This document shows, in pieces, positions 10,597-21,293 of a stretch of 64,000 bases of DNA (positions are counted from its first letter, which is position 1; the number at the start of each line of letters is the position of its first letter). Source of the DNA: Tribonema minus (lineage: Eukaryota > Sar > Xanthophyceae > Tribonematales > Tribonemataceae); contig JAFCMP010000555.1 of NCBI GenBank assembly GCA_017506865.1, positions 1-64,000 of the forward strand, written 5' to 3'. The notes below the pieces were generated by a model, which had not been told where the DNA came from, searched no databases, and worked only from the letters and a program-made list of their open reading frames with translations. The position numbers were made by a program, and so were the translations under genes.

Positions 10597-10751
10597 ACGT
10601 ATGGACTTGTATTTATAAAGGCCCAAGGGAGGCCGGGTTGCCTATGCAATCGAAAAGCTTGCGTCAACGCAGCAGCCTAGTCTGCGCTGTGCCCTAGGAG
10701 TTTGGATACCGGCGCCGCAACACAGCCCAGCATTCGCGCTCCACGTGTGTA
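10597..10751 (-). mobile_element. 5'-truncated LINE fragment, copy 3
   Basis: 155 bases match the 3' end of LINE copy 1: the last 25 or so codons of the ORF, its TAG stop and the 3' UTR ending in CCATACGT. Homology stops abruptly at 10751, typical of incomplete target-primed reverse transcription. I see no clear target-site duplication. Confidence 0.9.
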
Positions 10752-10955
10752 CTGGAGAACCAGGCTACAATCGAGTTTTGGCACATCCCTGGAAGTCTTT
10801 GAAGAGTACTGTTCTTGGACTGCATGCAGTCGACCATTGACGTCTTCTTCTGTTCTGTTCGAGGCTCTGGTGCATGCTTCTACGTGCATTTGTTGACGGC
10901 TACATCGAGTCTGTATCATGAGCTACAGCTGGCACCTTTGTTGCCACTTCTGCAG

Positions 10956-13892
10956 GTTATGCTGCACTGAAGGCTTTTACATCGGTACCGCCTCAGACGA
11001 TGCAACACATCTCATCTGTAAACCGTGCGACACAAAGTCCATGGACTGCGGCAGCGCTACTAGTATCGGCATCACCGTGTCCACCGTGCAATTGCGCAAG
11101 GGGTACTGGCGAGAGACACTGAGCACTGATGCGGTGCGAGCATGCTGGAACCCGGCCGCCTGCAGGGGCGGCGCGCCAGCCAGTGACCATCAGCTGGATG
11201 ATTACTGCGCAGAGGGGTACAGCGGCCCATGTAAGTAGAACCCTGTCTTCCATTGCGGTCACAAATGCGTATGACCACACACTTGGCACGAGCATAAGAA
11301 GTGCATATCTTGCAATTTTTAATAGGGTTGAAGCGGAAGTAAACAAGTACAACCTTGCTGGGCGGGCATCACTCTACTTTGTACAACCCTGCTAGGCGGG
11401 CATCAATCTACTTAGATAAGTTACTTGTATACCTAAAAGCTGTAGCTTTGAAGGTCCATAGATTGCTCTGTTTCTCAAGTGCATGTTGACATGCTGTTAC
11501 AGTAGTTGTAAGCTCGTTTTGCCTCGAGTACATCGGTGTCACGGATGCGTACATTTGGTGGCTAAGGTCGTGCATGGGATACACGTAGTCTGTACTCGAA
11601 GTACCATGTTTCAGGTGCATATATGTTGTATCTGCTAACTAAAGGTTAGGATTATGTAGTACTTCGTTTGTTAGGCCAGCTCCAGCTGGTAGCCCAACAC
11701 AGGAGGTGCAGCATCTACTGGCAGCGCTCTTGAATGCGCGTAGTGCAGAAGATGATCAGCAGGTTTTGAACCAGTCCGTGCGGTGACACAGGCTCCAGGT
11801 TGTTTAGCACGAGCTATCCGTAGTATTCTCCTTTCCTCACCTACGAGCGGTAGCGTAGCAGGTGGAGTTCGTGTCAGGATGGCACGGCCAGTCAGCGGCT
11901 AGTTGTTTTCATAGTCATTTTGTTTCCTGAAGAGCTTGACAGATGCCATCTGGGTGAAAAACCAAAGCGTACCACATGAAGTCTGCGCATCAGACTACGT
12001 CAAGTCTTTGACGCTTCATGTCAACTGCAACTGCACATGCGGCTTGCTTGATCCCACTTGCTGCACTGGTGTGCGCAACCCTTCCCTACCACCTGTAGAT
12101 GTGTATCCCAGGAATCAGGGGTCAATCCGCCTACATGCAAGTTACGATGTTGAGCATGTACCTAGACGCACATTTTGCTGATTGCGTTGCACCTTGCATC
12201 GTTTGTTTGTTGTGCAGACTGCGCTGTCTGCACTGCCAATCACATGCACCTTGGCAGCTACACATGCGCCCCCTGCGGAAACTCCGCCATCTCAGCCGTC
12301 ATCGTCATTACGGCGGTGGTGCTGCTGGCGTTTGCTGGGTGCATGCTGTCAGCCGTGCTGGAGTCGCTGCGGCAAAGCGACATGTCTGAGCAGCAGGTTC
12401 AGCATGCAGCGCAGGCGCAGCGCTCAGCAAAGTCGCATTCGCACTCCTTAATGCGCTGCGAATACCAATCGTCGTCTACCAGATTCACACGCAGTTCACC
12501 AGGATAACTGGGGCCCTGCTCCCTCAGGCATACCGCACATTTCTTCAGTGGCTCAGCGTCATAAACTTTGACCTGTGCTGGACGCTGCCAGTTGGGTGCA
12601 TTGTAGATTTGAACTTTTACCAGCGGCTTCTCGTTTCCACGCTGGCGCCGCTGGGCGTTGTCGGGTTGTTGTTTATGCCGCGGGCATCAGCCGCGGTGCT
12701 ATCCCGTGACTCTTTTTCTGCCACATTGGTGGCACAACGAGTCAAGAGTAAGGCAACACGATTAGCCAGCGCTGACCTCCAGCTGCTGTTGGTATTTACT
12801 TTTATCATATTTTCAGGGGTGTCAACAGTGGTTTTCCAGACTTTCGCCTGTGAAGAGTTTGAGGCGACAGGGGCTAGCTTTCTGCGGGCAGACTACAGTA
12901 TATCGTGCCGCACACCTGAGCACAAGGCATACATTGCATACGCAGGCTTCATGATATTTGTGTACCCCATTGGCATACCAGTTCTCTATGGCTGGGTGCT
13001 GCGGCGGCACCGCACACACACAGCAATGCTGCACCGTGACCGCGAGGAGGTGCAGCACGCTTCTGTATTGCTGCCAAGCAAAGAGATGCGCGAGAGAATT
13101 GCCATAGCAGCAGCGGCTGACGAGGCGGCAGCACAGGCGGCAGGGCAGTGGGTGCCCGCAAGTGTCAGAGAAGCACCGTCCCTTTCTGCGCGTACTTCAC
13201 AGAGTGCAGCTGCTGCTATGACAGCAATACCTCAAGCGGTGCCTGCTTCATCCCCAGTGACGCACGCATCTGCGTTCCTGCGCAAGGCGTACCACCAGCG
13301 TGCCGACTATTGGGAGTGCATGGAGTGCATCCGCCGCATCTCACTCACCGGCTCGCTCGTCTTCATCGCACCGGGGACGCCATCGCAGTATGTGGCGGCT
13401 TGCGCCCTGTCGTTCGGCGCAATCGTGATTTATGAGCTGGTGCAGCCGCACCGCTTGCGCGCTGACACGTGTCTGTACACGCTGGGCGGCGTCATCACCT
13501 GGATGACCATGTACCTGGCAGCCCTCACTGGGGGGCCTGCGGCAGCGGCCACTGTGGAGGGCAACGCTTTGAGTGAGCGCGGCGCAGCCGCTGGAGTCGT
13601 GCTCATTGTGCTGAACGTGCTGCTGCTTGTGCTGGCTTTGGCCATGGCGCTTGTTGTGGGGCACACAGTGACAGGTGACCTAAGCGGCATGTCCCTCATG
13701 GAGGTCAGCTCGTTCTATGGCCTCCGCGGCAGCGGTGGAGACGCAAATGATGCAGCCAATGAGCACGTGCAAGGAAAAGGCAGCAACAGCGGGCAGAAAA
13801 AGCACTCAGGCAGTGGTGCAGTTAGCGATAGCCCTGCCGTCGGCCATCAAACTTCTGACAACATTAGCAGTAGACGTGCGGTTTGCAGTTAG
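10956..13892 (+). CDS. Cys-rich ectodomain and multi-pass membrane protein, 3' exons (partial at the 5' end)
   Basis: Exon 10956-11230 follows a CTTCTGCAG acceptor and encodes a Cys-rich ectodomain (EGFYIGTASDD, then GYWRETLSTD and ACRGG). Intron 11231-12217 (GTAAGT to GCAG) rejoins in phase to give SGPYCAVC, the GPxCAVC join typical of these GCC2/GCC3-like (ephrin-receptor-like) ectodomains. A first membrane helix lies at about 12285-12355. Further helices lie near 12627-12675, 12784-12846, 12936-13000 (VYPIGIPVLYGWVL), 13330-13440 (after DYWECMECIRRISLTGSLVFI) and 13590-13670. A polar tail ends at TAG 13892. Between about 12390 and 12444 the reading frame moves by one step; I see no good intron, so this is either a tiny intron, an indel or damage. 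The 5' exons are not identified and may lie beyond LINE copy 1. Proteins of this family are large surface proteins of unknown function in many protists. Confidence 0.75.
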
Positions 13893-15029
13893 GACTTGGC
13901 AGATCGCCATCAATTTCACCAATTTCATTCAAAAGCATGTTTTGTTAACTGATGCAGCCCTGTGGGCAACCTTCAGCTACTTGCTGCATCCACAAACATG
14001 CACGTGACCCTTTTTGTTTTGTCATGCAAGAAGGTGCGGGCTCTAGCCTGAGTGCCTAGGCTACCTCTGATGTTGAGCTGATGTATAGCTCATGCGTGCT
14101 TGTATCTACGCAGCAAATGTATACTGTCAGTGAAGGTGTACGCATATATGACCTGCCCCTCAGGACAGTGCGTCCATGCAGCTGCAATGCACAAAGTCTT
14201 TGGTCCCATGACGCATTATATAGCCTGACATAGGCATGCATGCATTCGGCTGTCGCGTTGTGCCATGATGCGTTGTACAAGCTGTACAGCCAGGAACACG
14301 CAAAGGCTGTGAGGATCTAAAGGGCGCTCATCAGGCAGGTCGCGCGCACAGCGCTCCAAGGACAAGGCGCGCCCCGCGGCGCCGGGGTACATGGGTCCCC
14401 CTGTGTGCGGTGTCGCGGCTGCGGTCACCACCCCTTGTGCGGTGTCGCGGCTGCGGTCACCACACGTGCCGGGACGTTCGGGCACGCGGGCGTGCAGGCA
14501 ATCGACGCGCGCTGCATTGCGGTAGCCCACGCAGTCCCTGCGCATCAGCACTGATCGGCGGTGCAGCTCCACCAGCCGTAAATAGAGCGCCCTGGTCTCC
14601 GACTAGCTGGACTAGCACCTCACGCTGCGGTCGGGCGCATAGTGCCTTGCGATGATCTCGCACCCAACATGTTCACCCTGTGGATAGGCGCAGCCTGATG
14701 ATTGTCAGCAAGAGGCGCTGCAGCAGCATGAGTGTTCATAGCAGCCCTAAGCCTACGAGTGGTCCGCTGCACTCTACTCAGCCGCTGCCTGTATATATTT
14801 TCTGTGTTGTGCGTGCATGGAGTCGCTTCCATTGAAAAGTGGCAGTTGACATCTGACAGTTAAATTGTTTTCTGGCATACATGCAGTACTCACTGCATGC
14901 AGTGGGTGAAAAGCTCCAGGTGCCAACTCTCATTTCCCCCATGCCCCCCCCTTCCCCTCCCCCACCGCTGCCGCTCATACGGCGACTCCTCCCCCCCTCC
15001 CCTCCCCCCTGTTTCTATTGCGGCCATTG
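13893..15029. other. Non-coding stretch with short repeats
   Basis: No exon recognised. It holds a directly repeated unit of about 30 bases (TGTGCGGTGTCGCGGCTGCG..., two copies within 14403-14464). A diverged segment at about 14700-14870 reappears at about 16925-17150 (shared GCTGCCTGTAT, TTGTGCGTG, GAAAAGT and GCAGTTG landmarks). Confidence 0.5.
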
Positions 15030-16168
15030 ATGAACTACGCGAGCCCGCTCAAGTCGAAGCTGCCAGCGCTGGTGACGTTGCTCGAGGCAGCGGCTCAGCA
15101 GCCGACGCGCGGCGCCGCACAGCAGCGCTGGCTGGTGGCGCGCCTGCGTGAGCTGCAGGAGCGCATTGCCGAGACGGATGCCGCAATCGCCGCTGCGGCA
15201 GGCGCACGCGGTTGGCGCCACCGCCGAGGACACGGTGAGCGCAATGAGAGTATCCCTCTGTGACCGCTTACAGTGTTAAACAGGAGTGCCGCTTGTGACC
15301 ACGAGGAGTGGTGTCATGCTTCTACGTACATAACCTAGACTAGGGTGGATGCAGCGGGTCGCGCTGCTGCAACAGGCGCAAGTCGTGGACGCCACTGCCG
15401 AGGACACGGTGAGCCCAACAAGCGCAACCGCTTGCGGCCGCTACGAGTAGTCATCGTTTATGGTGGCGGATGACCGGTACCGCCGTACCGTAGCAGTGTC
15501 ATGCATACCTACCCTAAGCTGAGCTGCACGCGGCAGGGGTGGCGCTGCAGATGTATGCAAGTGGCAACACTGCTAAAGATTTGGTGAGGTTGACGCGCAA
15601 CTGCTTGCAGCTGTTTGGAGCGCCTCGCTTCCCTACCGGCGATTTGACAGAGACCATTGGATTCAAAGTGTGGACGCATTAGTGCGTGTTGCTTGTGAAG
15701 AACCTCGGCGGAGCACCTTGGCGGAGCGGCCGCGCGGCAAGCGCCCATGGGGCAGGGTCGAGCCGCTGCTGCAGTGTCACTACCTCAGGCGCGCACGGTT
15801 GATGTCATCGCTCGGCTCGCTGTGCGTTGGCGCACAGTGTGAGTGCCTGGCTCCTGCACACATGCTGCCAAGTTGGGCAGGCACTAAAACAGCGCAGGCA
15901 CGCTGCCACAGCGGGCACCAATTTTCAATGCTGCCGCATCGCCGCATTCCCGTGCTCACAGGACCCCGGGAACAGAGCGGCGAGCCAGCCCGAGCGCAAC
16001 GCGGCGGTGGCGCTCGACGTGCGCCGCCTGCTCGCGGCGGCCGCGAAGGTGTGGACGGAGGCGTGCACACTGCTCAGCACGAGCAGCGGCAATGAGGAGT
16101 CCATGCGCGACGCGTGGGTCAGCGCGCGGCGCACGAGCGTCAAGCGCAGCAGTCTCGGCGGTGTGTAG
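15030..16168 (+). CDS. Putative small gene with alpha-helical product (hypothetical, exons uncertain)
   Basis: A likely exon to 15234 encodes a helical, Leu/Ala/Gln-rich segment (LKSKLPALVTLLEAAAQQ, then RLRELQERIAETDAAI) and ends at ACG|GTGAGC. A second short piece at about 15358-15401 ends with the same coding string and donor (GCCGAGGACACG|GTGAGC), so one is a duplicate of the other exon edge. The last exon, 15962-16168, follows a CTCACAG acceptor and encodes LDVRRLLAAAAKVWTEACTLL before a TAG stop. Codon composition and splice sites suggest a real gene, but I do not recognise the family. It could also be the cytoplasmic tail of the preceding membrane-protein gene. Confidence 0.4.
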
Positions 16169-18913
16169 GGTTGCGGTTGTAGCTGAGGCGCGCGCGCTGC
16201 GTGGCCCTATCAGCGGCGGTGCTGGCGGCGGCGGCATGGAGTGCTTTGAGCGGTCTGTGTGTTTTTGAATGCGGCGCATTCAACTTCATCTGCAGCATCA
16301 GCAGCAGCAGGGAGCTGCAGCACTGGTGCAAGGTGAAGCTGCCAGTGGGGCACACCGGCTTAAACAGCGTGGTGCCCTGGCCGCACACACCCAGAACAGC
16401 CAGACAGCGCTCTGTGGCGCGCGCAAAACACCTTCAGGTGCTGCCATGAGGGGTTGTGTTGAGGTCACAAACAGTAGCATCAGTCCGGGCATCAGCCCTC
16501 ACCGCAGGCGTACAGCAGCAGCGCCCAAAGCGACACCAGCAAGCCGCACATCGGTTCTCCTGCGTGTACAGGGGCGGCACTGCTACGCAGCTAATGAGCA
16601 ACGACCATCAGGACATCATCATTTTCTCTTTGCAACATTGCTCTCTCTGCCTCCTCTATGCCATGGACGAATCCGAATCGTTGTTGGTGATGCCTGTGCT
16701 GCAGGGCTTGGGGTGTGCATGTGCATCATATATAGCATGCAACATTGACGATGCATGGGGCTTCGGCCTTATACAGGGGAGGCTGGCGCTCATGCCTAAG
16801 TGCGCAGCTGCAGGAATTGAGTGTCATGCCGTAAAGCGGCGGAAGGTTGAACACGCCGCTGTCGTGCTTTTCTGCGTCCAGGTACCGCGCCTGTCGCACA
16901 GACGAAGAGCCTGGACGCACAGACAGCATAAAGGCGCCGCTGAAGCAGAGCGTTCATAGCGCCATGACCTACGCCCTAATCTGCGGCTGCTCCGCCGACT
17001 CGCAGTGCTCGATGGCCTTGGCCTGATTACCTACCGCGCGCGCTGCCTGTATTCTGTATTGTGCGTGTGCATGGATCCATAAATGGAGCCTTCAGCCTCG
17101 CTGAAAAGTAGCAGTTGGTTCTGACGGTTACTTTTCAGTTACGCCAACTAAGACTTTATCTGGGACCAGGACTGTACCATCAGGGCTGTGCAGTGCGGCG
17201 GTCGAGCGTGAATGGAAGAGCGACATGCGACACAGCGGAGTCGGGCGTCACTGAATCGCCGAAAAATGTGGTTCGACGTCATACTTCGTCTCTGTGTAAA
17301 AGGAGCGGGGCTGCGATGGACAAGAGCTTAGCAATGGCAGTGAGAGGAGTAGGGATCGATTCGAAAACTGTTCAATACAGGCGCTCTCTGCGGCGGTGAG
17401 AGACAGAGTGGAGTCCGACATCGTCAAACGGCTATAGCTTGACCGAGGTGAGATGGTTTTGTCAGTGGAGCTTTGTGGTCTGCATAGAGGGCTTCGCCGT
17501 GCAGCTGAGGTCTGTATCGTGATGGTGAGCGACGAGTGGGGCGCAGCAGCGCCTGAGGACGTGGCTGGAGTCGGGCATCCTTGGAGCAGGGAAGTGGGGT
17601 GGCATCGATCTAGGGACTCTTGGGTTGTATTGGCGGCTCCAGCGACAGGTGGGCAAAAGCAGGTAAACCGAGCGAGCTACATTGAAGCGGCAGCTTGTAT
17701 CTGACAGACACTCGCCTGCTTCAATGGCCTCTTGAAGAACCTGATTTTGCGTGACTCCTGGGACCCCTACTGGTTTCCGAGAGTTTCGCAAGACTGCCAG
17801 CGCGCTTTGCCCCACCGGCTAACCCGACCTGGGGTGTGCGAGCGTTTTTGCTCTGTGTCCCTTCCCTCGGGTAATCGATGCCCCGCTCCACCCCCACGTG
17901 GGCTTCCTGGTGGTGTCATCGCGGTGGACAATGAGGCTGGATGCAACGCCATTACCGTCTATGAGCAGGAGGCTACAAGCGGGAGGGAGCCTACGAGCGA
18001 ACGGGGTGAGCGACTGGCAGAAGAGGGAGGAGCTCATGGCAGCGCGTCGTTGGCGCCACGTGTGTGTGAGTGAGGACGGCGTGCGGGCAGCGACAAGTGC
18101 GGGATGGGGATGGCGGCGGCTCAAGGGAAGTGGCAGGCTTCGATTGGGATTCCTAGGGTCGTACTGGCGGCCAAAGCGACTGGTGGGCTATGAAAGGAGT
18201 GCTGAGATAGCTACACCGCAGCATCAGCGTGTTCTCACCGGCCCTCTCCTGCTTTGATGGCCTCTCGGATAGTCTAGTCTTTCGGCATTGCCGGAAGGCG
18301 GGAACCTTTGCCCCAACGGCTCACCCGCTAGGATGTCAGAGCTTCATGCTCTGCACTTCCCTGGAGTCGTCGTTGCCAGCGAGACCCACTTCTGGTTCCA
18401 GATAGCGAGCGTTGTTTCGGTGCACGATGAGGCTGGGCGCAGTGTGAGCTAGTCGTGCACCGATTGGACGCGGCATCAACGAGGCATTGCAAGGCGGAGT
18501 GAAGGTGGGCATCCTTGACATCATTTGGGTGAAAACTTTGACATTGGTACTGAGATGGACTGTGTGGGATGGGTGACAAGAGCGAAAGGGTGAGGTCGAA
18601 GGCGTCAACCCGATGGACAACGAGGCTGTGCATAGCGCTGGAGGAGGGAAGGTGAGAGCGCGTCTTATACCATTTGCTCTTTGCCGCTCTGGCTTGAAGC
18701 TTTTGCGCAGAAACCTCAAGCATGCCATTTGTTGGCCAGCATGTACTGCTTCAGTGCACTGCAGCGCGGGCATTGCTTCAACCTGCACCTTGCCGTATGC
18801 TTCGGTGCTTCTGTTGTGGCTGGCAGCACCCATTCGCTGATTTCTAACTCTCTTGGCGTGAACCAGCTTACATGAGTGTGCTCACTTCAGCATGCCCTGC
18901 TTGTTGTTCACAG
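16169..18913. repeat. Non-coding stretch with degenerate tandem repeats (period about 500 bp)
   Basis: From about 17200 to 18650, motifs recur in the same order. GGACAATGAGGCTGGATG near 17930 matches variants near 18427 and 18615. A block TTGTATTGGCGGCTCCAGCGAC at 17620 matches a diverged block at 18160. CCCCACCGGCTAACCCG at 17810 matches CCCCAACGGCTCACCCG at 18312. The copies are diverged and carry no long ORF. Nothing gene-like was recognised in 16169-17200. Confidence 0.5.
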
Positions 18914-18986
18914 GTGCGTTGCCTACCCTCCTTCGCGCTGGCGCTGTCCCCGCGCCGCGGGGACTGCTTCTGCCCACTGGGGGCAG
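18914..18986 (+). CDS. Possible small exon (uncertain)
   Basis: A 73-base segment lies between a good acceptor (TTGTTCACAG) and a good donor (GCAG|GTGAGG) and has no stop in the frame that reads LPSFALALSP. It could belong to the cyclic-nucleotide-binding gene whose clear exon lies at 20497, but the homology is too weak to assert. Confidence 0.25.
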
Positions 18987-20496
18987 GTGAGGCTTTCATT
19001 ACGCTGTACTGTTACGCATCGCTGCATTTATGCACTGAGCCTGTTTACCTCAACAGTTACATATCATGCAAGATATGCCATAGTATGTAAGGCGATGAGG
19101 CGATGGCCCCCGCGTTAATGGCAGTGTTTGTGCTTCAAAACCGCGTGCAGTGCATACAAGAAAAATGAAGCAAAAACATGCCGGGGCGGACACACTCCAT
19201 TGCGTTTCGCGTGTGCTTCTTCAACGCATTCATCACCGGCACTCAATCACCCACCGCTCACCCACATCTGTTCGCAACTGACCCGCTTTCTGCGCTGTTC
19301 ACTGCTGTGTTTGTCTCTTTGCCGCGCATGTACTCCGTGGATGACCGAGCGCCCTTGAGTCCACCCCCCCCCCCGGAGTTTTTCTGGACATCATTCCATA
19401 CCTACTTGCCTAGGGGCCCATTTCTTGTCCCTAACATGTTTGGGGGCAACATCGCCCATGCTGATCAAGACTGCAGCCTCTAGTAACACGCGCTTTGCGC
19501 GGTGGCATGCGCATCTGTACTGTAGTTGTACTGTCGTTGTACTGCCCCCCCCCCCCCCCCCCCCCCTCGCCTCCTCAAGTAGGCTGAGAATGAGTTTTTC
19601 TTAGTTTTCTGAAATATTTGCTAGATGCCTGCCTGGACTCTCAGAGAGGCGCTTCGGACGCTGACACGCCGTCCCAAAGTGATAAGTCCGCTGGTGCTCC
19701 CTGCCGTGCCACAGTAACATTCAAATCGGTCATCTCTGTCCGCCGATGCTTTCTTCAACACGTGCATTGCCCGCTTCATTGTCTCGCCTCGTGCATGTGC
19801 TTGCTGGTGTGTGCGTACTTTTTCAGTGCACAATTGCAGCATTCTTGAAGCTGCACATCACAAGCTGCTGCGCATTGAGAGTGCGTCTAGAGTAGTGTGC
19901 GAAATGTGTGAGAGACATGTCAGTGCTCAGCATTGTTGCAAATCAAAACGACGTGACATGTGTGAAGTGAGCACACACAAGGTGAAACATGTATAGCTTG
20001 AGATTTTGTGTCGGTGCCTCGCGATACTTGCTAGACTGCCTGCAACACTAACGCGCGTCAAGACACGCTGTCAATCGCTTCCACAATAGGGGCGGGCAAT
20101 CACTGAGCGCTGACTGCACACAGTGCTCAGCGCATAGAGGCCGCACTCATTTTGTGCTCGTTTCTTGCCTTTCAAAGTGCACTCACGCCTTGTCAGTGCA
20201 CGTAGGTCCCGTGAAACCACCTGAATTGGTCAGAAAGCGGCGGCAAAGCTGCCACATAGTATTCCTTCACGATTATTTTTACCCCGCTTGTACTTCACTC
20301 ATTCCGTCGAGCTGTCAGTCAAAGCGTCCATGTGAGGCTCTGTCACTTGCTTGAGTTGCTGCTGGCACATTAATGCACTCACGCTCATTTCTTATGGCAG
20401 GTTTATGCGGGCTGACAGGCAGCAGGGCGCGCAAGCGCAAATCGCATGCAGTGTGTGTATATGTAGGGTTGCCAACAGCGTATCACGTGCGCACAG
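18987..20496. other. Putative intron with a 22-base poly-C tract
   Basis: No exon recognised. A run of 22 C residues lies at 19545-19566, preceded by near-repeats of TGTACTGTAGT. The rest is unique, moderately GC-rich sequence. Confidence 0.4.
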
Positions 20497-20647
20497 GAGT
20501 TAAAGGCCGGGGAGTACATTGCGCGCCAGGGGGAGGCCGGCGACAAGTTCTATGTCGTTGCCAGTGGCAAGGTGTCCTGCTGCCTGCGGGGGGAAGGGGG
20601 CGAGGAAGAGCAGGTATGTATGTATACTAGGGTTGCCAACAGCGTAT
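20464..20647 (+). repeat. Two copies of a 20-base motif flanking the cNMP exon
   Basis: TAGGGTTGCCAACAGCGTAT occurs at 20464-20483 and again at 20628-20647, on either side of exon 20497-20613. A one-base-longer variant (TAGGGTTGCCGACCAGCGTAT) lies on the - strand at 28817-28837, beyond LINE copy 2. The TAGGGTTGCCAAC start resembles hAT-type terminal repeats, but no element body was found. Confidence 0.6.
20497..20613 (+). CDS. Cyclic-nucleotide-binding domain exon (PKG/PKA-regulatory type), fragment of a gene
   Basis: A 117-base exon (39 codons) lies between acceptor CGCACAG and donor CAG|GTATGT. The peptide includes LKAGEYIARQGEAGDKFYVV followed by ASGKVSCCLRG, the N-terminal half of a cNMP-binding beta-barrel (GE-x-I-x-x-QG-E-x-GD-x-FY-x-x-x-G). 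Proteins with this domain include cGMP-dependent kinases, PKA regulatory subunits and cyclic-nucleotide-gated channels. The exon with the phosphate-binding cassette (FGE-x-AL) is not seen downstream. LINE copy 2 begins only 600 bases away, so that exon may lie beyond it or be lost. Whether the gene still works cannot be judged from one exon. Confidence 0.75.
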
Positions 20648-20725
20648 AACGTATATATATATACGTTATATGTATATATACGTTTTATATACCGTTGTAT
20701 GGATTTAGATATACGCTTGGATTAT
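20641..20725. repeat. AT-rich palindromic tract with TATACGTT units
   Basis: Overlapping inverted TATATACGT/ACGTATATA words can form hairpins. A related tract lies at 28740-28816. Both adjoin the TAGGGTTGCC motif. Confidence 0.6.
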
Positions 20726-21293
20726 AATGCCTGTTTCGCCGCCTAGGCGTGTTTCTGCGAAGCGGAAGCAGCGCAGAGTTGCGGCCGCACGCTCCTGCGC
20801 TAAACGAAGCATTCGAAGGGTCGGTACATCTTGATAAATCAACAGGTGCACGTTCTAGTCAGTGGCAAGTACTCACTGCCCATTCAATCAGCTTGCAGTC
20901 GTGACCTCCCAGCACAAAAGCCTGGCTTGCGGTTCAATAGCTGCCTCCTCGACGCATGGTATGCGTAGCGAATGTAAGGCTACAGTCATCATCGGCTACT
21001 GAAGCCTCTGCAGCTATGGTGGTGTGTGAGATGTGCTGAGCCGTGCGTGACTAGAACTTCAACTTCCGATGTTGAACATTGACGGTTATTCCACAGTCAA
21101 TCAGCAGCAGATCCTTTGATTTTATTGACGACAAAAAGGGATTGCAGATGTGGGTTCCTGAGGTCACGCTTGGTGCGCGGTGATGATTACTGCTGAGACA
21201 TCAAATACGTTGCACGTATGGACTTGTATTTATAAAGGCCCAAGGGAGGCCGGGTTGCCTATGCAATCGAAAAGCTTGCGTCAACGCAGCAGC

